A DNA stretch of 64,000 nt from Paenibacillus glycinis (GCF_009909185.1 NZ_JAAAMV010000020.1:182100-246099), one strand, 5' to 3'; counted from the stretch's first letter, positions 1 through 8,688 are shown. Notes: generated by a model from the sequence alone, not told the origin. Made by a program: numbers and translations.

Positions 1-1
1 G

Positions 2-1513
2 CTGGATCAATACAGTTCGTATGAACTGCCGCTGCAGGTCGTCAGCTCCATTCGCAAGCTGGGCGAGCGCTACGGCAAGCTCAAGCTGCAACAAGCGCCG
101 GATAGCCGGCTCTTGCTATTGGGCGAAGAGGCGCTGCTGACCGCGTTGTGCGAGAAGCCGGCCATTGCCTCGACGCTGTTGCCGGAGCATCAGGACGGCT
201 GCCGGCCCGTAAGACCGGAGGCACGCGGTTTATTGAAGCAGGAGCTCGTCAGGCTGGGTTACCCTGTCTTGGATATGGCCGGATACCGGCACGGGGAAGC
301 GCTGGACGTCGAGCTTCGCACGAAGACGGCCGGAGGCGGGCGGGCGTTCCAGCTGCGGGACTATCAAGAACGGGCCGTCAATTTGTTTTACCGGGAAGGG
401 CAGGCCGACGGGGGAAGCGGCGTGCTTGTTTTGCCGTGCGGCGCGGGCAAGACGATCATCGGGATCGCGGCGCTGGCGCGGCTTCGGTGCGATACGCTTA
501 TCCTGACGTCCAACGTGACCTCGGTCCACCAATGGAAGTCGGAGCTGCTCGACAAAACGTCGCTCACGGACGGAGAAATCGGCACGTATGCCGCTTCGTC
601 CAAGGAGGTCCGGCCCGTGACCATCGCGACCTACCAAATCTTGACGAGCCGGCGCCAGAAGAGCGAGGAGTACGCGCATATGCGCTTGTTCGGACAGCGC
701 AACTGGGGACTGATCATATACGATGAGGTTCATCTGCTGCCGGCTCCCGTATTTCGCATGACGGCGGATCTTCAGGCAACGCGGCGGCTTGGGCTGACCG
801 CGACGTTGGTCCGCGAGGACGGCCGGGAGGAAGACGTTTTCTCGCTGATCGGTCCCAAACGATTCGACCTGCCGTGGAAAACGCTGGAGCAGCGCAATTG
901 GATCGCTTCCTTGACCTGCACCGAGATCAGGCTGCCGCTGGCTCATGACGAACTGGAGAATTACGTCGCGTCGGAGGAGAAAGCCAAGATCCGCATCGCC
1001 GGCGAAAACAAGGATAAAATCGACGTCGTCCGTAGCCTGCTGCAGCTGCACGCCGGCAAACCGATATTGGTTATCGGGCAATATTTGACGCAGCTTCACG
1101 CGCTTGCGGAGGCGTTGAACGCGCCTGTACTTACGGGGGAAATTCCGCATGAGGAACGTGCCACATTGTACGGCCGATTCAAATCCGGCGATATATCGGT
1201 GCTTGTCGTGTCCAAAGTCGCTAATTTCGCCGTTGACCTGCCGGAGGCGGCCGTCGCGATTCAAGTGTCGGGCAGCTACGGCTCCAGGCAAGAGGAAGCG
1301 CAGCGCATCGGACGGATATTGCGGCCGAAGGCCGGGGATAACGAGGCCTGGTTCTATACGGTCGTCACGCAAGGGACGAAGGAAACGGAGTTTGCGGGCA
1401 GGCGGCAGCTGTTCCTCTTGGAGCAGGGCTACCGCTACGCGCTGAAGGAGTGGTCGGAGCTGCAAGGCGAGATCCAAACTGCGGCTGCCGTCAAACGGGA
1501 GGCGGCTCAGTGA
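2..1513 (+). CDS. DNA repair helicase XPB-like (5' end outside window)
   Basis: Superfamily 2 DNA helicase of the bacterial XPB (Rad25) type, expected to unwind or remodel DNA during repair. The frame is open from base 2, so the N-terminus lies outside the window; 503 codons are visible. Walker A GAGKT lies near bases 438-455, followed by the DEVH box (YDEVHLLPA, near 718-740), motif III GLTATLVRED and motif VI QEEAQRIGRILRPK near the C-terminus. XPB helicases have an N-terminal damage-recognition-like region before the motor; residues ahead of the Walker box fit that. The stop codon overlaps the GTG start of the next gene (GTGA), so the two are probably translationally coupled. Confidence 0.9.
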   Translation: MDQYSSYELPLQVVSSIRKLGERYGKLKLQQAPDSRLLLLGEEALLTALCEKPAIASTLLPEHQDGCRPVRPEARGLLKQELVRLGYPVLDMAGYRHGEALDVELRTKTAGGGRAFQLRDYQERAVNLFYREGQADGGSGVLVLPCGAGKTIIGIAALARLRCDTLILTSNVTSVHQWKSELLDKTSLTDGEIGTYAASSKEVRPVTIATYQILTSRRQKSEEYAHMRLFGQRNWGLIIYDEVHLLPAPVFRMTADLQATRRLGLTATLVREDGREEDVFSLIGPKRFDLPWKTLEQRNWIASLTCTEIRLPLAHDELENYVASEEKAKIRIAGENKDKIDVVRSLLQLHAGKPILVIGQYLTQLHALAEALNAPVLTGEIPHEERATLYGRFKSGDISVLVVSKVANFAVDLPEAAVAIQVSGSYGSRQEEAQRIGRILRPKAGDNEAWFYTVVTQGTKETEFAGRRQLFLLEQGYRYALKEWSELQGEIQTAAAVKREAAQ

Positions 1514-3366
1514 ACGTCAATGATATCGCGTCCAAATTGTCGGACGAGCAAAGGCGCCGATTCCGCGAGCAGCCGATATGGCAGGCAGGCCAACCTGTAT
1601 ATTGGCCGGATACGCTGAGGAATCCGTCTTGTCTGGAAGTGGCATGGCCATGCTTATCCAAGGAAGCGGCCAATGCCCTCGCGTTGATCGTATGCGGCTT
1701 CGGACCGCTTCCCTTCAAGGAAGAGCAGCTGCTGCAGGCCGCGCGTCCTGGTATCGCGGGAGCCGAGCTGCGGCTCGGATTGCTGCGGCTGACGGAAGCG
1801 GGTATCGTATTCGCGGTTCGCAGGGGCTGGGGAGAGAAGCTGCACATCCTGCCGCAGGACAGCTTTTTTCCCTGGCACGGCACGGTCATGAACGGTCGCG
1901 GCTATGGACAGATGGGCGTCGAGGGACGGCTAATCGAAGAAGTGGACCCTTACGCGGTGGAAGCGGTTGACGAAGTCGGCTACATACCGCCGTTCAGCAT
2001 GCAGATCGTGCATGCGATGGCCCGAATGGCGGATGCGGGACTTAAACTGACCGTCAAACGCAGTTTGACGAAACGAACGGTCGGCAAGGGAGCGGAGCAG
2101 CTGTTCGTCCGGGACGAGTCGTTGCGGGCGCTGGGCGTTCCAAGCGAGGGATTAGGCGACAGCGAATACCCGCTCTCCTTACGTCTCATGCTGGACATTG
2201 CATTGCGTCATGGTTGGCTGGTTGAACGGAATGGAGCGTATCGCCTTGATGCCGAGGCATGGCACGCATGGTTGACGCAAGAAGCGGCCGCCAGGGAAAG
2301 CGAGCTGCTGGGGCATGTCTTGGGGACAATCGGCGCGGGCAGCGCGGCGGCGGCGCAAGGCGCAGCCGTGCTGACACGGTTCGAAGCCGGCAAATGGTAT
2401 CGGATGCCGGATGCGGAAGCTTCCTTCATTCAGTCGCAGGAACCGCTGGGCAATCCGCTGCCTTCGACGCTCGAAGCCTGGTGCCGGCTGCTTCGTCAAT
2501 TCGGCTGGATGGAGGAAGCGCGGGACGGCAGCGGCAATAAGACGTTCAAGTGGCGAATCGAAGCACGACGATTCATGTCGCGATATCAAGGTCACAATAA
2601 GTCCGACGGAATCCCGTTGTCCTCGTCGCCGGAAGCAACGGCGCAAATCACGCCTGACGGGGATTTGTACGTGCGGGAGAACTGTCCCTACGACGTCAGA
2701 TGGCAGCTTGAACATATCGCGGAGCGCCGCCGGACGGACCATATGACGGTTTACCGCATGGAGGCGAAGAGCTTTAAACGCGCCGCCCTGTCGGGGTATA
2801 CCGCCGATGGACTCGCGAACGAAATCGAACGATTCACGCAAGAACCCCTTCCGGCAACGGTGCGTTCCATGATTTTGCTCGGGATGGAGGCGCACGGCGG
2901 CGATGCGGGGAATTCGGAGCACCGAGACGATATCGGTCAACCCGCTGAAGCCGTGCGGCTCATTGCGCGTTCCGAGGCTGGCGATCGGCTCGATTCGCAT
3001 GCGTTGCAATCCGATGACGGCGCGTACGAGCTGCTGCATGACCGGATTTCCGTCAAGCATTTGTTTGCCGGAATCGACGACGTGCCGTCCATGTGGCTAA
3101 AGCAATTCCGGGCGTATCATCATTCGACCAGGCGAGAGTTGATGGAGCAAGCCTTGACTTGGCGGACGACGGTCAAGCTGAATTGCGACGGCGTCGTTTC
3201 CGTTTTCGTGCCCGAGCGCATCGTGGAAGAGGCGGGCAAGTGGGCGGTTGCCGGTTACAGGCAGGCCGAGGTGGAACCGGAGTCCGCTCCCTTGAAACTT
3301 TATCCGGAGATGTGGGACGAAATGATGCTCGTGCTGCCGGGCCCGCTCGGCGGTTCGCAGCCTTGA
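1510..3366 (+). CDS. Helicase-associated domain protein, partner of XPB
   Basis: Protein of 618 residues. The GTG at 1510 is chosen because it overlaps the XPB stop and follows GGGAGG (1497-1502) by seven bases; an in-frame start at 1450 lies inside XPB and has no ribosome site. The part encoded from about 2640 (AQITPDGDLYVRENCPYDVR, then a stretch ending near GMEAHGG) resembles the Helicase_C_3 / XPB-associated domain, which binds or regulates the helicase but has no Walker motifs. No ATPase or nuclease motif is visible. Tight coupling to XPB suggests a two-subunit machine. The domain assignment is by recall of the family pattern; the biochemical role is inference. Confidence 0.75.
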   Translation: MNVNDIASKLSDEQRRRFREQPIWQAGQPVYWPDTLRNPSCLEVAWPCLSKEAANALALIVCGFGPLPFKEEQLLQAARPGIAGAELRLGLLRLTEAGIVFAVRRGWGEKLHILPQDSFFPWHGTVMNGRGYGQMGVEGRLIEEVDPYAVEAVDEVGYIPPFSMQIVHAMARMADAGLKLTVKRSLTKRTVGKGAEQLFVRDESLRALGVPSEGLGDSEYPLSLRLMLDIALRHGWLVERNGAYRLDAEAWHAWLTQEAAARESELLGHVLGTIGAGSAAAAQGAAVLTRFEAGKWYRMPDAEASFIQSQEPLGNPLPSTLEAWCRLLRQFGWMEEARDGSGNKTFKWRIEARRFMSRYQGHNKSDGIPLSSSPEATAQITPDGDLYVRENCPYDVRWQLEHIAERRRTDHMTVYRMEAKSFKRAALSGYTADGLANEIERFTQEPLPATVRSMILLGMEAHGGDAGNSEHRDDIGQPAEAVRLIARSEAGDRLDSHALQSDDGAYELLHDRISVKHLFAGIDDVPSMWLKQFRAYHHSTRRELMEQALTWRTTVKLNCDGVVSVFVPERIVEEAGKWAVAGYRQAEVEPESAPLKLYPEMWDEMMLVLPGPLGGSQP

Positions 3367-3402
3367 AATCGCAGGCGGCTCTACCTTTTTCCGTGCAGGG
3401 TA

Positions 3403-3411
3403 TGGTATGAT
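3403..3411 (+). promoter_or_regulatory. Putative extended -10 promoter for ricF
   Basis: TGG followed by TATGAT (3406-3411) forms an extended -10 element; no good -35 hexamer lies 17 bp upstream. The ricF start is 47 bp downstream. Confidence 0.4.
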
Positions 3412-3457
3412 ACCTGTAAGGCAGAAGAGCCTATTGATCATAGAGGGGGCAGAAATA

Positions 3458-3985
3458 ATGGAAACATTGCCGTTATCGGACCCCGCGGCGCTTGAACTGG
3501 GTTTACCGCTCTACGAATCTTTCGATTCCTATGAGACGGAAGGTCCTTCATCGCTCGATATGGGGCAGCTGCTGCTGCGCGCCTACGAAATTGGCGATTT
3601 GGTTAACCAATCGGCGGAAGTTGCCGAATATGCATATTGGAAATCCGTTGTCGACGACAACGAACAAGTGCGTCAGCTAGTGAGACAATTCGCGAAAGCA
3701 AAGGAACAATTCGTGGATTGCGAACGGTTCGGGCGCTTTCATCCGGACTTCCACACGGCGAAGGAAAAGGTAGAGGCCGTGCAGCGCGAGCTGAACGAGG
3801 TCGACTGCGTCAGCCGCTTCAAAGCAGCCGAGCAGGCGGTGGACGACCTGCTGCACGCGATCGCCGTTCAGATCGCGGGAGCCGTGTCGGATACGATCAA
3901 GGTGCCAAGCAACGATCCGATGCCCAAAGGCGGCGGCTGCGGAAGCGGCGGATCGTGCAGCTGCGGAAGCGGCGGCTGCGGTTAA
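3458..3985 (+). CDS. ricF: YlbF/RicF family regulator
   Basis: Homologue of YlbF (RicF), which with YmcA (RicA) and YaaT (RicT) forms the iron-sulphur-containing Ric complex needed in Bacillus for RNase Y-dependent mRNA maturation, competence, biofilm formation and sporulation. The ATG at 3458 is preceded by GAGGGGG (3443-3449); an in-frame ATG at 3407 lacks a ribosome site. The product is 175 residues: an acidic N-terminus, a helical YlbF core, and a C-terminal tail after PMPKGGG with four cysteines in a Gly/Ser-rich setting (C-GSGGS-C-S-C-GSGG-C). The tail cysteines fit the cluster-ligand role known for the family. ylbG follows after 24 bp, as in Bacillus. Confidence 0.87.
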   Translation: METLPLSDPAALELGLPLYESFDSYETEGPSSLDMGQLLLRAYEIGDLVNQSAEVAEYAYWKSVVDDNEQVRQLVRQFAKAKEQFVDCERFGRFHPDFHTAKEKVEAVQRELNEVDCVSRFKAAEQAVDDLLHAIAVQIAGAVSDTIKVPSNDPMPKGGGCGSGGSCSCGSGGCG

Positions 3986-4009
3986 GAGAGAGGAGAACGG
4001 GGGGCATTC

Positions 4010-4273
4010 ATGTTTTCGGAACGCGTGGGATACATTGTTTGGGTCAGCGATCTTAAAGCCGCACGTACGTTAGAGAAATATGGAACGGTTCATTACATGT
4101 CACGTAAAATGCATTATGTGGTGATGTATATGAATGCCGACCGGGCGGACGAGGTCGTGCGAAACATGGGGCGATTGCCCTTCGTGAAACGCATCGAACG
4201 CTCCTACCGAAATGAAATAAAAACGGAGTATACGCAGGGCGTGCCTGACAAAACCCGTTTTTACAGCTTGTAA
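4010..4273 (+). CDS. ylbG: YlbG family protein (DUF2129)
   Basis: Small 87-residue cytosolic protein of the YlbG (DUF2129) family, recognised by the opening RVGYIVWVSDLKAARTLEKY and the conserved ylbF-ylbG pairing. No biochemical function is established. GGAGAACGGGGGG just upstream supplies the ribosome site. It is probably cotranscribed with ricF, since the gap is 24 bp without a terminator; a strong terminator follows the stop. The short alpha/beta sequence has no cysteine cluster, signal or membrane segment. Confidence 0.88.
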   Translation: MFSERVGYIVWVSDLKAARTLEKYGTVHYMSRKMHYVVMYMNADRADEVVRNMGRLPFVKRIERSYRNEIKTEYTQGVPDKTRFYSL

Positions 4274-4279
4274 GGACAT

Positions 4280-4317
4280 GGCCCCCGGCCGGCGCATTCG
4301 GACAGGGGGCCTTTTTT
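4280..4317 (+). terminator. Rho-independent terminator after ricF-ylbG
   Basis: Perfect 7-bp GC stem GGCCCCC (4280-4286) / GGGGGCC (4305-4311) followed by six T (4312-4317). Confidence 0.88.
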
Positions 4318-4369
4318 CATAAGTCCAACATCCATTAATAACCATATTTGGGGCGACTTTATTTTTATG

Positions 4370-4397
4370 TTGAAAAACTGGACATGCATGCTACAAT
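4370..4397 (+). promoter_or_regulatory. Sigma-A promoter
   Basis: TTGAAA (4370-4375), 16-bp spacer, TACAAT (4392-4397), in an AT-rich stretch after the ylbG terminator. It should drive the hypothetical gene at 4454. Confidence 0.75.
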
Positions 4398-4453
4398 AAT
4401 ATGGAAAGTACATATAGATAATAAGGCCTACTCAGGGGAGGGGTGGATCGCGA

Positions 4454-4891
4454 ATGAAAGACAAAATGACGGATCGCTGGAACACGTACGAGTCGTTTCA
4501 TGTCGTACTCGGTGACAAGAAGGTGGCGGATATCGTCATCACCAACCACGCCAAAAGCCGCTGGGCAGACCGGGTCGAAAGCGAGCGCACCGGCTTTGAG
4601 GATATTGCGGATTTCATGTGGCAATGCCTGAAGCAGGGGCGTATCGAGCCTTATTACCGAAATGAGCAGGACGTTTATCTGATCGACGACGATCTCGTGT
4701 TCGTGGCCGAATTCGCCGTGCTGGAGAAGGAAACGGATCTGGCCGGCAATCCGCTGCACAAAATGATCGTTGTCACATTCCTAGGAAGAATGTCTGAGAC
4801 TATAGAACTACGCGATTTGAAATCTTATTATTCCTGGCTGCGTCATTCGCGAAGAATGACATTGATCAAAAACAGCCGGAAACGCAAGTAA
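4454..4891 (+). CDS. Conserved hypothetical protein, 145 aa
   Basis: I do not recognise the family. ATG at 4454 follows a strong AGGGGAGGGG ribosome site and its own sigma-A promoter, and the gene ends at a terminator, so it is a genuine monocistronic gene. The product is soluble and mixed alpha/beta, with no signal peptide or membrane segment. It contains ITNHAKSRWADRVES near residue 35, an acidic patch YLIDDDLVFVAEFAVLEKE in the middle, and a basic C-terminus (HSRRMTLIKNSRKRK) that could contact nucleic acid. The central strand pattern (DVYLIDDDLVFV) is loosely like small toxin or RNase folds, but no catalytic motif is evident. Confidence 0.72.
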   Translation: MKDKMTDRWNTYESFHVVLGDKKVADIVITNHAKSRWADRVESERTGFEDIADFMWQCLKQGRIEPYYRNEQDVYLIDDDLVFVAEFAVLEKETDLAGNPLHKMIVVTFLGRMSETIELRDLKSYYSWLRHSRRMTLIKNSRKRK

Positions 4892-4909
4892 CGCGATTAG
4901 GGGACACGA

Positions 4910-4940
4910 AGCATGGGCTGCGGCAGCTCATGCTTTTTCT
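4910..4940 (+). terminator. Rho-independent terminator
   Basis: 11-bp stem AGCATGGGCTG (4910-4920) / CAGCTCATGCT (4924-4934) with a 3-nt loop and one G-T pair, followed by TTTTTCT. Confidence 0.83.
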
Positions 4941-5008
4941 GTATGAGACGGTGAATTGCGGGGCGTTTGATGTATAATAATGGCGAGAGAAAGGAAGGGA
5001 TGCCCTTC

Positions 5009-5920
5009 ATGGCGCTTAATTTTCATCAGCTCCATATCTTTTATACCGTCGCGGAGCGCGGAAGCTTTTCCGCGGCGGCGCAGGCGCTGCACATGACGCA
5101 GCCCGCGGTGACGATGCAGGTCCAGTCGCTGGAAGATTATTTCGGCACGAAGCTGCTGCAGCGCTCGACCAAACGGATCGAGCTCACGGAAGCGGGCAGG
5201 GCGCTGATGCCGTTCGCCCAGCGGAGCATCGATTTGATCCGCGATACCGATATGCACATGTCCAAATTCACGAAGCAGCTGAAGGGCCGGCTGCACCTTG
5301 GCGCGAGCCTGACGATCGGCGAATATATTTTGCCGCGGCTGCTCGGTCCGTTCGGCCAGGAATTCCCGCATATCGCGATTAGCATGAAAGTGATGAATAC
5401 GGCGCAGATCATGGAAGAAATCGTCAATCATCAGCTGAATTTCGGCTTGATCGAAGCGCCGGTCAACGACCCGGACATGCATATGGAAGCGGTCATGAGC
5501 GACGAGCTGAAGCTGATCGTCGGCAAATCGCATCCGCTTGCCGGCTCCGCCGAAGTCGAGCTTGAGGAAGTGATGAAGTTCCCGATCGTGCTGAGAGAGC
5601 AGGGCTCCGGGACGCGGCTCGTCATGGAAGAGCAGCTTCGGGCGAAGCGCATGAACATCGCCGACATGAAAATCGTCATGGAGCTCGGCAGCACGGGCGC
5701 CGTCAAATCGGCGGTCGAAGCGGGCCTCGGCATCTCGTTCGTGTCCGCCTCGTCGGTCAAGCACGAGGTGGCGCTGGGATTGATTCAGACGATTCCGATC
5801 CGCGACGTGCGGTTCAAACGGCAATTTTATGCCATTTTCCTGAAATCGGCGCTTTTGCCGATCTCGGCCGTTACGTTTTTGACATTTCTGAGAGAGAGGG
5901 ATCTGCAGCAATGGCTCTAA
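5009..5920 (+). CDS. LysR family transcriptional regulator
   Basis: 303-residue LysR-type regulator. An N-terminal winged helix-turn-helix (LNFHQLHIFYTVAERGSFS through PAVTMQVQSLEDYFGTKLL) is followed by a periplasmic-binding-protein-like effector domain from about residue 90. The ATG at 5009 is favoured: AGGAAGG (4992-4998) lies 10 bases upstream, whereas the in-frame ATG at 5000 abuts it. The sequence resembles the CysL/selenium-associated LysR subgroup, but the effector cannot be assigned. Its end overlaps the PHP gene by 10 bp, so the two are cotranscribed; a regulatory link to that phosphoesterase is inference. Confidence 0.88.
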   Translation: MALNFHQLHIFYTVAERGSFSAAAQALHMTQPAVTMQVQSLEDYFGTKLLQRSTKRIELTEAGRALMPFAQRSIDLIRDTDMHMSKFTKQLKGRLHLGASLTIGEYILPRLLGPFGQEFPHIAISMKVMNTAQIMEEIVNHQLNFGLIEAPVNDPDMHMEAVMSDELKLIVGKSHPLAGSAEVELEEVMKFPIVLREQGSGTRLVMEEQLRAKRMNIADMKIVMELGSTGAVKSAVEAGLGISFVSASSVKHEVALGLIQTIPIRDVRFKRQFYAIFLKSALLPISAVTFLTFLRERDLQQWL

Positions 5921-6768
5921 TCGGCAAAGCGGATTTGCATACGCATACAACGGCATCCGACGGACTGCAGCGGCCGGCGGATAACGTGGCGATGGCGAAG
6001 TCGCGGGGGCTCGCGGCGATCGCCATCACCGATCACGATACGGTGGACGGAATCGCGGAAGCGCTGGAAGCCGGCGAACGGCTGGGCATCACGGTCGTTC
6101 CCGGCGTGGAGATCAGTACCGTCGCGGAAGGCATCGACATTCATATCTTGGGCTATTATATGGCGTGGGATAACGCGGAATGGCGGGGGAAGCTGAGCCG
6201 TCTGCAGGGATCGCGAGAACTGCGCAATGAAATGATCATCGGGAAGCTGAATGAGCTCGGACTTGCGATTTCGTGGGAGGAAGTGCTGGAAGAAGCGAAG
6301 GCGCAGGGCAAAGACGGCGGCTCCATGGGGCGTCCCCATATCGCTGCCGTGCTGGTCAAGAAGGCTTACGCAGCCTCCATGCAGGAAGCGTTCGACCGGT
6401 ATCTCGGACAAGACGGGGCGGCTTATGCCAATCCGCCGCGGCTGCATCCGTTCGAGGCGCTGGAATGGATTCGCGAAGCGGGCGGAACCGGCGTGATCGC
6501 GCATCCGGGACTCTATCGCAACGACGAGCTCGTGAAGGCCATCATCGCCAAAGGCGCGCAGGGCATCGAAGTGTACCATCCCGACCACGACGAAGCGGAT
6601 GAAGCGCGTTACTTGAAGCTGGCGCGGGAACATGGGTTGATCGTGACCGGCGGGTCGGATTTCCATGGCGAACGCCAAGGCGTGGTCTTTCATGGCGAGA
6701 TCGGGAGCCGCTCCGTCGATATTACCGCGCTGGAGCAGTTGAATCCGGCTTCGAGGCAGCGCGAATAA
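5911..6768 (+). CDS. PHP domain phosphoesterase
   Basis: 285-residue PHP-family metal-dependent phosphoesterase, similar to the TrpH/RNase AM (YciV) type that acts on 3',5'-nucleoside bisphosphates or short RNA 5' ends. Metal-binding motifs appear in order: DLHTHTTASDG near residue 8, ITDHDTVDG near 40, PGVEIS near 66, the insert motif GRPHIA near 140, VIAHPGLY near 195 and TGGSDFHG near 245. The ATG at 5911 lies inside the end of the LysR gene. The exact substrate is not decided by sequence. A large hairpin overlaps the stop codon. Confidence 0.88.
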   Translation: MALIGKADLHTHTTASDGLQRPADNVAMAKSRGLAAIAITDHDTVDGIAEALEAGERLGITVVPGVEISTVAEGIDIHILGYYMAWDNAEWRGKLSRLQGSRELRNEMIIGKLNELGLAISWEEVLEEAKAQGKDGGSMGRPHIAAVLVKKAYAASMQEAFDRYLGQDGAAYANPPRLHPFEALEWIREAGGTGVIAHPGLYRNDELVKAIIAKGAQGIEVYHPDHDEADEARYLKLAREHGLIVTGGSDFHGERQGVVFHGEIGSRSVDITALEQLNPASRQRE

Positions 6769-6815
6769 CGGCACGCGCAGCTTGCGTCCGAGACGTAAAC
6801 TACGCGTGCCGTTAT
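6765..6815. terminator. Long hairpin between convergent PHP and rqcH genes
   Basis: 13-bp perfect inverted repeat ATAACGGCACGCG (6765-6777) / CGCGTGCCGTTAT (6803-6815), enclosing a second 7-bp stem TTGCGTC/GACGTAA. There is no T-tract on either strand, so it is a possible bidirectional stop or 3'-end stabiliser rather than a classical terminator. Confidence 0.5.
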
Positions 6816-6834
6816 GATAGTCGCAGCGAGAATG

Positions 6835-8688
6835 CTACGTTTTGATTTGAGAAGGAAGTTCCTTAAGGCGCTGCTCGTCCGGAGTGATGAACAGCGTCTT
6901 TTGGTGATCGTAGATGACGAAGCCGGGCTTGGCCCCGCTTGGCTTCTTGACATGCCGAACGAGCGTGTAATCGACCGGCACCATGGACGAGGAACGCGCC
7001 TGGCTGAATTGGGCAGCCAGCATGGCCGCTTCTTCGAGCGTGCGATCGTTAAAACCGGTGCCTCGAATGACCACGTGCGAGCCCGGGATGTCCTTCGTAT
7101 GCAGCCACGTATCGCCCGGACCGGCGACCTTGTTCGTCAGGAAATCATTTTGCGTGTTGTTCTTGCCCACGTAGATCGGCAGGCCCTCGCTGGACGTATA
7201 GCAGAGGAGCGCGGGCTGCTTGGGCTTCTTCTTGCGGGCGCCTCGCTTCTCGCGCTGCCGCATGTAGCCCTGCTCCGCCAACTCGTCGCGGATCTCTTCG
7301 ATATCCGCCAAGGACGCGCTGTCCAGCTGCTGCAAGAGCGACGAGAGGTAATCGATTTCCTCGCGGGCTTTGGCCATCTGCTCGGCGACGAAGGTTTGGC
7401 TGTTCCGGAATTTGGCGTATTTCTTGAACAGCCGCTGGGCGTTCTGGGAAGGCGTCAGCTGCGGGTCGAGCGGCAACGTGACGCTCGGCATCTCTTCCTC
7501 GTAATAATTCACGAGCTCCACGGACGTGTCTCCCCGCTGGATCAGATGCAGGTTGGACGTCAACAAGTCCCCCAGCATGCGGAATTTATCGGCATCCTGC
7601 GCTTCCCGCAGCGAATCCTCCAGCTTCTCCAGCTTCTTCTCGTTCTTGCCTCGCTCGTTCTGAAGGAAGCGGATCAGATCCGATACCCGCTGCTTGACGG
7701 TATCCCGCTGCGCCTTGTCGCCGTAGAAGGCTTCCAGGCAGGCGCTGACCGTGTCGAACCCGGCCGCTTCCCCGTCCAAGTGCGTGAGCGCCGTAACCGA
7801 GAAAGCGGACTTGCCGCTGCCGCCGTTCAAGGTCACGATTTGCGGCTCGTAGTCGCGCAGCCGGAAACGCTCCATCATCTCGCGGAAAACCGGCCAGATC
7901 GCGCCGGCGGTTCGCTGCAGCTCGTCCAGCCCGTTCGGCAGGCTGCCCTCGGCTCGCGGCGTGCCCCGGAATACGATTTCGCGGGCCAGGAGCGGGCTAA
8001 CGCCGCTGTATGCGGCGACGATCAGCTTCTCCGGCGTCAGCGATTCGGCCGGGACCGGCTTCGGCGCGGTTCCGAAATGAATGCTGTCCTCGTCCGGCAC
8101 GGGCGGGTGCAGCAGCAAGGAACCTGCGACATGAAGCGCCTCCGCTAATTCCCGCTCGTCGCTCACCGCGAACGGGTCGTGCTTGCCTTGCTCGGGCGGC
8201 GCTACGTAGGGCGTGCCCGGCATGACGACGCGAAAGCTGCTGATGGACGGCGTGACGTGATGGATGCCGTCATGAATCGCGTCGGATGCGGCATCCAGCA
8301 AGATAATATTGCTGTGCCGGCCCATGAGCTCGACGACGATCCGCTTCTGGAAGGTGTCGCCGAGCTCGTCCCGTTGGCGGACGTCGATATGGAGGATGCG
8401 CTCGTTGCCGACTTGCCGGATGGCTTCGATGACGGCGCCTTCGCAGTATTTGCGCATGAGCATGCAGAACATCGGCGCTTCCATCGGGTTGGTATAGGAC
8501 TGCTCCGTCCAGTGAACGCGCGGATAAGTCGGGTTGGCCGAGAGCAGCAGCCTGCCCTGGATGCCGCCGCCGCGGATTTGCAGGACGAGGTCATGCGGAG
8601 TCGGTTGGTGAATTTTATGAATGCGCGCGCCGATGCAGGCTTGTAGCTCGTCGGCGACGGCGCGGGTGACGATTCCATCTAAGGCCAT
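6835..8688 (-). CDS. rqcH: Rqc2 homologue RqcH (NFACT protein)
   Basis: 617-residue NFACT-family protein equivalent to Bacillus RqcH (YloA, formerly fibronectin-binding protein A). It binds obstructed 50S subunits carrying peptidyl-tRNA and recruits alanyl-tRNA to add C-terminal alanine tails. The N-terminal NFACT-N domain carries the conserved PMFCMLMRKYCEGA and VELMGRHSNIIL segments; coiled coils occupy roughly residues 270-430; the C-terminal NFACT-R domain contains YVGKNNTQNDFLT and DTWLHTKDIPGSHVVIR. At the site corresponding to the Asp-Arg pair essential for tailing, this protein reads Glu-Arg (NER, near residues 95-97). The gene is alone on the minus strand and divergent from the ATPase. 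Confidence 0.92.
   Translation of the reverse strand: MALDGIVTRAVADELQACIGARIHKIHQPTPHDLVLQIRGGGIQGRLLLSANPTYPRVHWTEQSYTNPMEAPMFCMLMRKYCEGAVIEAIRQVGNERILHIDVRQRDELGDTFQKRIVVELMGRHSNIILLDAASDAIHDGIHHVTPSISSFRVVMPGTPYVAPPEQGKHDPFAVSDERELAEALHVAGSLLLHPPVPDEDSIHFGTAPKPVPAESLTPEKLIVAAYSGVSPLLAREIVFRGTPRAEGSLPNGLDELQRTAGAIWPVFREMMERFRLRDYEPQIVTLNGGSGKSAFSVTALTHLDGEAAGFDTVSACLEAFYGDKAQRDTVKQRVSDLIRFLQNERGKNEKKLEKLEDSLREAQDADKFRMLGDLLTSNLHLIQRGDTSVELVNYYEEEMPSVTLPLDPQLTPSQNAQRLFKKYAKFRNSQTFVAEQMAKAREEIDYLSSLLQQLDSASLADIEEIRDELAEQGYMRQREKRGARKKKPKQPALLCYTSSEGLPIYVGKNNTQNDFLTNKVAGPGDTWLHTKDIPGSHVVIRGTGFNDRTLEEAAMLAAQFSQARSSSMVPVDYTLVRHVKKPSGAKPGFVIYDHQKTLFITPDEQRLKELPSQIKT

Noticed and set aside
230..1477. 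Long antisense open frame opposite the XPB helicase, and many similar ones throughout
   Set aside because: High GC content makes long stop-free antisense frames common. They lack ribosome sites and recognisable domains and mirror real genes.
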